Shown: piece by piece, positions 7,178 through 13,631 of the stretch | How the letters are laid out: the number at the start of each line of letters is the position of its first letter | Numbering within the stretch: position 1 is the stretch's first letter | The notes under the pieces: model-generated | Database searches by the model: none | What the model saw: only the letters and a program-made list of their open reading frames with translations | Told to the model about the DNA's origin: nothing | Translations under genes and position numbers: made by a program | From: CAVPOO01 sp963707015 | Lineage (GTDB): Bacteria; Pseudomonadota; Gammaproteobacteria; Thiohalobacterales; Thiohalobacteraceae | Assembly: GCA_963707015.1 (NCBI GenBank) | Contig: CAVPOO010000005.1 | Span: 1-64,000 of the forward strand | Length of the DNA stretch: 64,000 bases | Reading direction: 5' to 3'

Positions 7178-7214
7178 ATGGCCCTGGCATAATGCCAGGG
7201 CCATCCATTTTTTT
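7178..7214 (+). terminator. Strong rho-independent terminator next to att-like repeat
   Basis: ATGGCCCTGGCAT (7178-7190) and ATGCCAGGGCCAT (7192-7204) form a perfect 13 bp stem, followed by CCA and seven T. It sits directly after the CCA-like end of repeat B. It could be the original terminator of a target RNA gene or the terminator of the upstream helicase. Confidence 0.8.
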
Positions 7215-7231
7215 AATGAGGACAACCATGG

Positions 7232-7405
7232 GTGGTTTCCTGCAGAACAATAAATCCCTTATCACCCACCGATACCGCCTGTATTGCCGGCCTGCTCGAC
7301 GGAGAAGGCGCCGTAACGCTGTGCTGGAAACATCGTAACGAAAACCATCAATTTGCTGTCAGCATCAGCAACACACAAATCGAGCTGTTGCATCACGCTC
7401 CTTAA
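7232..7405 (+). pseudogene. LAGLIDADG homing-endonuclease N-terminal fragment
   Basis: In frame from GTG 7232 the translation contains DTACIAGLLDGEGAVTL and later FAVSISNTQIELL, which are the first LAGLIDADG motif (AGLLDGEG) and following strand of homing endonucleases. Translation ends at TAA 7403-7405 after about 57 codons, so the rest of the enzyme is missing. It lies just downstream of the att-like repeat and terminator, and is probably a remnant of a mobile intron or free-standing homing gene. Confidence 0.5.
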
Positions 7406-7600
7406 CCACCATTGGCGGCCGCCGGGAAACTTCCGCCGCGGCGCCTTTCGCATCGAGTTGAGCGAGGATCTTCTCGGTCACCTCCAACGGGTCCTCTATG
7501 CAGGCGAGAGCCTGCCTCGCGCGCGCAGCGAGTGCTTTGCGCATGATCCGCACCGCCCCACCGCAGGCTGGGCACGTTTCGTCGGGCACCTGCCTGTGCC
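7406..7600 (-). pseudogene. IS91-type transposase C-terminal remnant
   Basis: On the minus strand the translation reads CPACGGAVRIMRKALAAR, then ACIEDPLEVTEKILAQLD, resembling the zinc-finger-like CPxCGG and the IEDPxVIxKILxHL tail of IS91/IS801 Y2 transposases. No catalytic tyrosine region is present. A related tail (EKILTHLDKKDASAEASRLPP) occurs at 38964-39155. Only the end of the gene survives. Confidence 0.45.
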
Positions 7601-7628
7601 CGCCTCAAGGCGGGCGCGCAGCGGCGGC

Positions 7629-8150
7629 TCACAGCCCGATATGTCGAGGCTCGCCCTCCGCCACGCCCGCACTGCGGATTTCGCGCAGCAGGCGCCAGAA
7701 GATGTAACCGTGCGACACCAGCAAGGGGGGAACGAACAAGGCTGGAATCCAGAACGCCGCACCCAGTGCGCCGTCCGGCGTGTAGGCGATGCCTCGTGCG
7801 ACTGCATTGAACAGATCAACCAGTCCCCATACGTTGAAGATCCAGACAGTTGTCAGGGCCACGGGACGGGATAGACGCAGCGCCGCCAGCGCAGCGAAAG
7901 CCAGCCCGGACGCGGCCAGGTCGCCGTATGCCGCCGGTACTGCAAAGCGTGCATCCAAGGGCTCTGCCGTCACGCCGGGGATCAGAAACATCAGGCCGAC
8001 GTAACGAAAGCAATGTAACAGCAGCAAGGGTTGTGTTGCATCTGCAAAACTTCGCGTACGCAGCACAGGATGAACGTACCAGACGAAAATCAAGATCCAG
8101 CTCGTAACCGCCAAGGTCATGCTCAGGGGGAGAATAAGGTCGATTGGCAT
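7629..8150 (-). CDS. Five-helix integral membrane protein of unknown function
   Basis: A 173-residue hydrophobic protein with about five membrane segments: LILPLSMTLAVTSWILIFVWY, the HCFRYVGLMFLIPGV region, LAASGLAFAALAALRL, ALTTVWIFNVWGLVDLF and AAFWIPALFVPPLLVSHGYIFW. No catalytic motif is recognised. It is divergently transcribed from an HxlR-type regulator, with two related inverted repeats (ACTTG/CAAGT) in the 90 bp between them, so it is the probable target of that regulator. An RBS (GAGG) precedes the ATG. Function cannot be assigned. Confidence 0.75.
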   Translation of the reverse strand: MPIDLILPLSMTLAVTSWILIFVWYVHPVLRTRSFADATQPLLLLHCFRYVGLMFLIPGVTAEPLDARFAVPAAYGDLAASGLAFAALAALRLSRPVALTTVWIFNVWGLVDLFNAVARGIAYTPDGALGAAFWIPALFVPPLLVSHGYIFWRLLREIRSAGVAEGEPRHIGL

Positions 8151-8166
8151 GTCGCGCCTCCTCTAG

Positions 8167-8218
8167 TCACTTGCATTTCACAAGTGAACAATAGTCGAGT
8201 CACTTGCAAAGTGCAAGT
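8167..8218. promoter_or_regulatory. Paired inverted-repeat operators for the HxlR regulator
   Basis: Two related palindromes lie in the divergent promoter region: TCACTTG (8167-8173) / CAAGTGA (8181-8187), and ACTTGCA (8202-8208) / TGCAAGT (8212-8218). Shared half-site ACTTG suggests one dimeric regulator, presumably the adjacent HxlR protein, controlling both genes. Confidence 0.65.
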
Positions 8219-8239
8219 ATTAAAGGCTATGCTGGCGGC

Positions 8240-8626
8240 ATGAGCCCACGGATGCCATCCGCCAATCTCCCGACGCGTCGATCCTCTTGCCCGATCGCCT
8301 CTGCATTAGACCTGATCGGCGACAAGTGGTCTTTGCTGTTGATTCGCGATATTGGGCTCTTCGCCAGGCACCGGAACAAGGACTTCCAGTCGGCGGCGGA
8401 GGGAATTCCGTCTAACATCCTGGCCGATCGTCTGAAACGCATGACCGCCTATGGGCTGCTCGAAAAAAGACGCTACCAGGAGCATCCGCCGCGTTACGAA
8501 TACCACCTCACGCCACAGGGGACGGCACTGCTGCCAGTCTTGCGCGAACTGGCCAAATGGTCCGAGAACAACCTGGTCGGGGTGAAGATCCCTCGGACCA
8601 TCAAGGCTGGCGCGCCGAAGGATTAA
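8240..8626 (+). CDS. HxlR-family winged-helix transcriptional regulator
   Basis: A 128-residue HxlR protein. The signature SSCPIASALDLIGDKWSLLLIRDI carries the single conserved Cys used as a redox or aldehyde sensor in some family members. GIPSNILADRLKRMTAYGLLEKRRYQEHPPRYEYHLTPQG forms the winged helix. The ATG at 8240 is preferred to an upstream TTG (8204) because that codon lies inside the operator palindrome. It is divergent from a membrane protein and probably regulates it and itself. Confidence 0.88.
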   Translation: MSPRMPSANLPTRRSSCPIASALDLIGDKWSLLLIRDIGLFARHRNKDFQSAAEGIPSNILADRLKRMTAYGLLEKRRYQEHPPRYEYHLTPQGTALLPVLRELAKWSENNLVGVKIPRTIKAGAPKD

Positions 8627-8780
8627 CCCGGCTCTCTCACCGGCCGGCCAACTTCAAGCGCCCGTCCACCCCGGGCGCTACCCCACACGCGGCAAGGATT
8701 CGGCTGTGTCACGTATCGGCTTTTCTAGTAGGTGTCGACCCGCTGATTGTAACCTGACGGCGTCGGGATCGGTCGTCCGG

Positions 8781-9254
8781 CTAGCGATTGCGCTGCAGGT
8801 CGCTGATGAGTGTCCCGCGATCCTTGCGCACGTCATGCATGTCCGCCGGGTTGAAACCCAGCGTCACGTGCAGGTCGCTCTCGGCAAGCCCCGCCTGGCG
8901 GCGCAGGCTCTGAAGAAGTGGTGACTCACAGACGACGAAAAATGCCCGATCGCCAGCGCTTTCGGCAACACCGAGACCCAACATCGCCACCGACCCACCT
9001 TTGCCAAGCAGGCCTTCGAGGATCGTGGCCGGGATCGCCACGTACTCACGCGGGTTGATGAATGTGATGTGGTACCTGCCTCGATCGCGTATCTGCTGGT
9101 TGTCCGTGTACAGACGGTAATCCGCTGCGCTCAGATAGCGCCGCAGGGCCTCGAGGTAAGGTCGTACGTGTTCGCCAGGTACCGGTATGCCGAGATAGGG
9201 TTCGTCGTCCTCGGTGACCATGCGCTCTATGCTGCCGGCGATTGTCACTGGCAC
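8781..9254 (-). CDS. 2H phosphoesterase-like protein
   Basis: A 157-residue protein with two H-x-T motifs, YHITFI and LHVTLGF, the arrangement that defines the 2H phosphoesterase superfamily (LigT, 2'-5' RNA ligase and cyclic phosphodiesterases). The C-terminal segment DMHDVRKDRGTLI is conserved-looking. Length is slightly under LigT (~180). Substrate unknown; RNA 2',3'-cyclic phosphates are the usual targets in the superfamily. Start GTG 9254 is the longest option; an internal ATG at 9221 is possible. It stands 53 bp upstream of nothing on its strand but just left of the DUF2779 nuclease gene, both on the minus strand. Confidence 0.65.
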   Translation of the reverse strand: MPVTIAGSIERMVTEDDEPYLGIPVPGEHVRPYLEALRRYLSAADYRLYTDNQQIRDRGRYHITFINPREYVAIPATILEGLLGKGGSVAMLGLGVAESAGDRAFFVVCESPLLQSLRRQAGLAESDLHVTLGFNPADMHDVRKDRGTLISDLQRNR

Positions 9255-9307
9255 TGTCGGTCGCCTCCCAAAGGCTATCTGTTAACGTCTGAACGGAATT
9301 TCACACT

Positions 9308-10795
9308 TCAAGACCTGACCGCAATTTCCCTCAATGCCTCTCGCAACCGTAGCATCGCCAGGGTGTCCAGCCCACAATAGGCCTTCAATGCGGCAAACAC
9401 TCTCTGCCTTTGCTCCGGGCTTGGGTTGTCCAGCGCCTTCGCGTACATGACTGCCGCGGTCTGCCCGTCCTGAATTTCCAGGGCATCGTAACCAGGCGCT
9501 GGCACCAGGACCGGAAGCACCTTCTTGATTGACGATGAGCCATGAAACCCGGGGTGGTAATAGTGGTTCTTCACAATCCTGTGCAGATCCCAGAGTCGAT
9601 CGAGCAGGGCCTCGAGTCGATCAGCCAGATCGGGCAACGCCGTTGCCAGTTCACGTATGACGCGGGCCTCATAGCGCGTATAGACACAAATCGATCCGCT
9701 GGAGCCCAAGGCAGCGATGAGACGTTCGGCGAACGGCCTGCGTGGATCACCGTCCTGTTCATGCAGATATTCCAGGTGTTCGATATCGCCCTCCTCCCGT
9801 TCGATATGCACCGAAAACTGAAAAGGGATGGCGTCATAGGGACGCGTCCCGACGAACTGCGGAACAGCCGGGGCGCAGGTTTCGAAGTCGAGGTGATACA
9901 CGGGATACTGAATCGCGGCAAGCTCCGAGGCCAGCGTGTCCGATACGTATTCGGTGCCATGCATGACCGACTGGCGGACAAGTTCCTGGCGCGCTGACAG
10001 GGGGAAATCGTCCGGCACCTCGGGAACCGTCTCGACGCCGGCCTCTTCGAGCTCCTGACGACGTCGCCAGTGAAGATTCGGCAGCTCTGTTATGGGATGT
10101 TCGGGGAACACGCTGTCGCGCGTGCAGTGCCCGTAATAAGGGCAATCATAGGGATCAAAGCAGTGATCGCCCGGCTCGATATCGGGCGCCGACCTTCCGG
10201 CAAGCATCTGCATGAACGATGCAATATCCCTTGCTACGTCGGGGAGTAAACCCTCGACGAGCTCCGACCGATCGTGAAAGACGAACAGCCGATCGGTATC
10301 GAGTGTCAATCCGTCGTAGACATAGTCACGATTGAGAGTCAACACCCCTGCCCGTTCGAGCGCGACACCGGCACCCTGAAGCACCCACACCTGCACCGCG
10401 ACGTCACTGTCATGGACACCCTCTTTTACCCTGGTGCCGGACTTGACCTCGATGAGATTCCAGCCGTTTGTGGTGCGCTCCAGCACATCGGCGCGGACCA
10501 GGACGTCCTTGTGTAAGAACGCCCCTTCAAAGATCGCCGGCACCGAAGGGTCCGAGATGAGCGTCAGGGTCCGCGCGATGGCTTCCCTCGTATGGCGGTA
10601 ACCGATATCGACGCACTGGCCGCCCGGATAGCGTCGTTGCGCGAGCAACCCCACCGCGTGCCCCGTAGCGAAGATTGCCTGCTGCACGACATCAGGCGGA
10701 GGCGCTAAGTGCGGCGCGTTAAAGTCGTACCAGAGCTTGAGGCGGCACTGGCAGCCAGACAGGTAGCGGGACTTGGAAAGTCTGAGCGGATTCAT
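9308..10795 (-). CDS. Cas4-like PD-(D/E)XK nuclease fused to DUF2779
   Basis: A 495-residue protein. The N-terminal half is a Cas4/Dna2-like nuclease: paired Cys (C15, C17) in LSGCQCRLKLWYDF, a PD-(D/E)XK core RADVLER...WNLIEVKSGT, and a second Cys group CFDPYDCPYYGHC completing a probable 4Fe-4S site. The C-terminal half is DUF2779, with YHLDFETCAPAVPQFVGTRPYD resembling the first acidic motif of DEDD exonucleases and CGLDTLAMLRL the last. It is probably a DNA processing enzyme; whether for repair or defence is unknown. No cas genes are near. A ~175 bp shard of this gene, covering its PD-(D/E)XK core, is found at 24787-24961. Confidence 0.8.
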   Translation of the reverse strand: MNPLRLSKSRYLSGCQCRLKLWYDFNAPHLAPPPDVVQQAIFATGHAVGLLAQRRYPGGQCVDIGYRHTREAIARTLTLISDPSVPAIFEGAFLHKDVLVRADVLERTTNGWNLIEVKSGTRVKEGVHDSDVAVQVWVLQGAGVALERAGVLTLNRDYVYDGLTLDTDRLFVFHDRSELVEGLLPDVARDIASFMQMLAGRSAPDIEPGDHCFDPYDCPYYGHCTRDSVFPEHPITELPNLHWRRRQELEEAGVETVPEVPDDFPLSARQELVRQSVMHGTEYVSDTLASELAAIQYPVYHLDFETCAPAVPQFVGTRPYDAIPFQFSVHIEREEGDIEHLEYLHEQDGDPRRPFAERLIAALGSSGSICVYTRYEARVIRELATALPDLADRLEALLDRLWDLHRIVKNHYYHPGFHGSSSIKKVLPVLVPAPGYDALEIQDGQTAAVMYAKALDNPSPEQRQRVFAALKAYCGLDTLAMLRLREALREIAVRS

Positions 10796-10842
10796 GGTCG
10801 CCTATGGCTGCGTCTCGGACCAACATATGATAAGCAGGAAAG

Positions 10843-10950
10843 ATGCGTTGTGTTGCTTCGCAACGCTCGGTGGGTTACGCAAACAACGCTAACCCACCCT
10901 ACCTCATGGACGCAGGGTGGGTCAGGCACGCCGTTTGTGCCGTAACCCAC
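10843..10950. repeat. Dispersed two-module repeat (order b-a)
   Basis: Module b (10843-10902) contains GTTGCTTCGCAA and ends GCTAACCCACCCTAC. Module a (10912-10950) runs from GCAGGGTGGGTCAGGCACG to GCCGTAACCCAC. The same two modules recur at 19939-20066 in the opposite order. Each is self-complementary around GTGGGTTAC/GTAACCCAC. They look like a non-coding mobile or REP-type element. Confidence 0.75.
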
Positions 10951-11108
10951 CGACTGTGCTGACCCAAATTGCCCCTTGTTGCTATACTTTGCATAACACC
11001 TGCCCTAATCGGTTGAGTTTAAAAGGTGAGTGCGTCCGCAGCAGCAGTCGGCCCGGGCACGAGTCTGGGTGTGATTGCCGCTGGAGCTGCTTGCCGGGAG
11101 CCTTATCG

Positions 11109-11726
11109 ATGTTAAGACCTGTGTCTGCCAAGTACCCGATCCTCTCTGCACTCGTGTTGTTCGGGCTGCTGGTGTCCGGCCTGGCATCGGCCGCGGCGCA
11201 GACGTCACCGGGCCAGCCGCCGACCGGCGGAATCCCGCCGGGCCCCGGGGCGCCGGGTTCCTACCTGGGGGTTCAGCTGCAGGCGATGACCGACGAGCTG
11301 CGCGAGGTGTTCAAGGTCCCCGCTGGACAGGGGGTGATCATCGTGAAGGTGGCCGAGGACAGTCCTGCGGCGAAGGCCGGCCTCCAGGTGGGTGATGTGA
11401 TCGCGCGCATGGGTGACAAGACAATAGCCGACAGCGCCGACGTGCAGCGCGGGCTCGAGTTCTATGAACCGGGCGAGACGGTCGCGTTCGAGATCATCCG
11501 CAACGCCACGCCGCAGACGATAAGCGTCGTCCTGGCCGAGCCGCCCATCGCGGAGGCGCCATCCGCTGGCGCCGGGCAGCCCCCGGCACCGCCCTTCCGG
11601 CTGCCGGATCCCAAGGTGTGGCGCGAGCCGCTCGAGGATCTGATGCAGGAGATGCTGCGCCAGTGGGAGGAACTGCTGCGTGAGCTGGAAAAGGCGCCCA
11701 CACAGGAGCAGCCGGACTACCTCTAA
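11109..11726 (+). CDS. Exported PDZ-domain protein
   Basis: A 205-residue protein starting at ATG 11109, supported by GGGAG 10 nt upstream and an immediate signal sequence (YPILSALVLFGLLVSGLASAAAQ). A proline/glycine linker is followed by one PDZ domain (~residues 50-135): SYLGVQLQAM, GVIIVKVAEDSPAAKAGLQVGDVIARMGD, and VQRGLEFYEPGETVAFEIIRN. The C-terminus is an amphipathic acidic helix (EPLEDLMQEMLRQWEELLRELEKA). There is no protease domain, so it is not DegP itself; it may present or recruit periplasmic proteins. It is convergent with the molybdoenzyme operon 5 bp away. Partner unknown. Confidence 0.8.
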   Translation: MLRPVSAKYPILSALVLFGLLVSGLASAAAQTSPGQPPTGGIPPGPGAPGSYLGVQLQAMTDELREVFKVPAGQGVIIVKVAEDSPAAKAGLQVGDVIARMGDKTIADSADVQRGLEFYEPGETVAFEIIRNATPQTISVVLAEPPIAEAPSAGAGQPPAPPFRLPDPKVWREPLEDLMQEMLRQWEELLRELEKAPTQEQPDYL

Positions 11727-11731
11727 AAGAT

Positions 11732-13621
11732 TCAGCCGGTCACGATACGCCGCAGCTGTGCAAGTTTGTCGTTCAGCGTCGTCGTGCGCACCGTCTCGAT
11801 CAGTTCGCCCAGCTTGAACGGATGGTGGCGTTGGCAGGCAACGCCGACCTGCGGCATCTCAGCCAGGCCAATTTCGCGCGCATGTTCGACGAAGCCGGCG
11901 TTCTTCCAGAAAAACGCTCCCGGCATCGTGGTGGGGATTACCACCACGTAAAACAGGGCCCGACCCATCACGGCCGAAGCGGTGGTCAGCAGCGCCAGCA
12001 GGACGAACGCCAGCGGGCTCGGGCTGCCCGCAGCAGCCATACCGGCCGCCAGCAACAGGCCTGACACGAGCAGGCCGTTGCGCAGCCAGTACGGGTAACC
12101 GTAGGTGGTGGTCTGGGCATAAAAGGAGGCAGCGCCCTCGCTTTCGGCAGCTTTAAGGTCACGGGCGTGTCCGATCAGACCCACCCCTTCCAGCGCCAGT
12201 CCCAGCGCTGTCACGCCCGCCAGCAGCCCGCTCAGGTGCGCTGTCAGGACGCCGAAGATCAAGGCGGCGCCGACGAGCAACAGCGCGCCCAGGCTCAAGG
12301 CGGTAGCGGCGAAGGCCGCGGCGGTATGCCAGTGATCCCAGAACGGGCGCGCCGGGATACGGTAGAGTTTGTACATGTAGTATCCGCCGACGCCTCCACC
12401 GGCGAGCGCGAGCACAGCAAACAGCCCGCGCAGTGCGCCGGCTATCGCGCCATCGAACAGGGAAAAAAGGGTGTAACCCGCCAGGCCGGTAAAGAAGGCC
12501 GACACGCCGGCGATCTCGCGACTCACTGGCGATAACCGCAGGTTGTAAAAGCCTCGATAAAAGCGCTGCGGTTTACCCAGGTGCAAATTGAGTTTGAACA
12601 GGCCAAAACCCAGCAGCACCAGCATGGCCAGCAAGGTCGGTACCAGGGCCACGGTTTGCCTGAAGGTCGCGAGCGGCTCGATCCCTGTCCAGGCCCCGAG
12701 TGTCAGCAGCGCAAAGGCGCCCATCACCGCCTGGGTACTCAGCGTAAAGGCGATATGCGCGTTTTCGTGTGAGCCGAGCAGTTTTCTCAGGTTCCATTCG
12801 CGCCGGAATCCCCGTTTGGGATCGAGCAGGGGCTTGAACACCCCGGTGGCGTCGTCGCGACGATACTTCACCGGTGTGTCGTCCAGCCTCACCATGTCGC
12901 GCTGCGTCACCCGCTTTTGCTCAAACCGGATATTCGGGTGGGTAATGTCGGTACGCGGAAAGCCGGGGATGTCGGTCTTCGCCTGCGAGCGTCCTTCCGG
13001 AATGTTTTCAATTACGCCGAAGTCGAGCGCCTTGCCGAGGCAGGCGGACACACAGGCCGGTTTGAGTCCCAGCTCGAGCCGGTCCACGCACATGTTGCAC
13101 TTGCTCACCTGACCTTTCACCGGATCGAGCTGCGGGGCGTTGTAAGGGCACACCCAGGTACAGTAGCCGCAACCGAAGCAGATGTCCGGGTCCTGCAGTA
13201 CCGCGCCGTACTCGGCGAATTTGGTGTAGGCCCGGGTCGGACAGCCCTTGAGGCACACCGGGTTGTCGCAGTGGTTGCAGGCCATCGAGATATTGATACG
13301 CTGATAATCCGGGTAGGTGCCGCCTTCCACGAAGCCGACGGAGCGAAAGGCCAGGTGCGCGGGGTTGTCGTTCTTCTCGCTGCACGCGGCTTCGCAGGCA
13401 TGGCAGGCGATGCAGTTATCGGCGTTGAAATAGAACCCGTGTTGCTTGTAGCGGTTGGGATTATCGCCCTGTCCGTTGAGGTTGCTGATGTTCAGGCTCT
13501 GCCCACGGCGCGCATCCCCCTCCGGCACGGTCTCGACAGGCTTGCCGTAGCAGTTGTGCGTCTGGCTGACCGCGTCGTTCAGCCGCGCGTAGTCCGGCTC
13601 GTTGTCGCGTGCGTGTAACAT
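11732..13621 (-). CDS. DmsB-DmsC-type fusion: 4x[4Fe-4S] subunit with membrane anchor
   Basis: A 629-residue fusion. Residues ~65-215 hold four Cys clusters of a DmsB/NrfC-type ferredoxin (CIACHACEAAC, CNHCDNPVCLKGC, CFGCGYCTWVC, CNMCVDRLELGLKPACVSAC). Residues ~285-600 form about eight membrane helices of a DmsC-like quinone-reactive anchor. It lies 10 bp after the catalytic subunit gene on the same strand and must carry electrons between the molybdenum site and the quinone pool. In most relatives B and C are separate genes; here they are one chain. The preceding catalytic subunit lacks a twin-arginine signal, placing the FeS side in the cytoplasm. Substrate not determined by this subunit. 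Confidence 0.88.
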   Translation of the reverse strand: MLHARDNEPDYARLNDAVSQTHNCYGKPVETVPEGDARRGQSLNISNLNGQGDNPNRYKQHGFYFNADNCIACHACEAACSEKNDNPAHLAFRSVGFVEGGTYPDYQRINISMACNHCDNPVCLKGCPTRAYTKFAEYGAVLQDPDICFGCGYCTWVCPYNAPQLDPVKGQVSKCNMCVDRLELGLKPACVSACLGKALDFGVIENIPEGRSQAKTDIPGFPRTDITHPNIRFEQKRVTQRDMVRLDDTPVKYRRDDATGVFKPLLDPKRGFRREWNLRKLLGSHENAHIAFTLSTQAVMGAFALLTLGAWTGIEPLATFRQTVALVPTLLAMLVLLGFGLFKLNLHLGKPQRFYRGFYNLRLSPVSREIAGVSAFFTGLAGYTLFSLFDGAIAGALRGLFAVLALAGGGVGGYYMYKLYRIPARPFWDHWHTAAAFAATALSLGALLLVGAALIFGVLTAHLSGLLAGVTALGLALEGVGLIGHARDLKAAESEGAASFYAQTTTYGYPYWLRNGLLVSGLLLAAGMAAAGSPSPLAFVLLALLTTASAVMGRALFYVVVIPTTMPGAFFWKNAGFVEHAREIGLAEMPQVGVACQRHHPFKLGELIETVRTTTLNDKLAQLRRIVTG

Positions 13622-13631
13622 TCCCTTCCCC

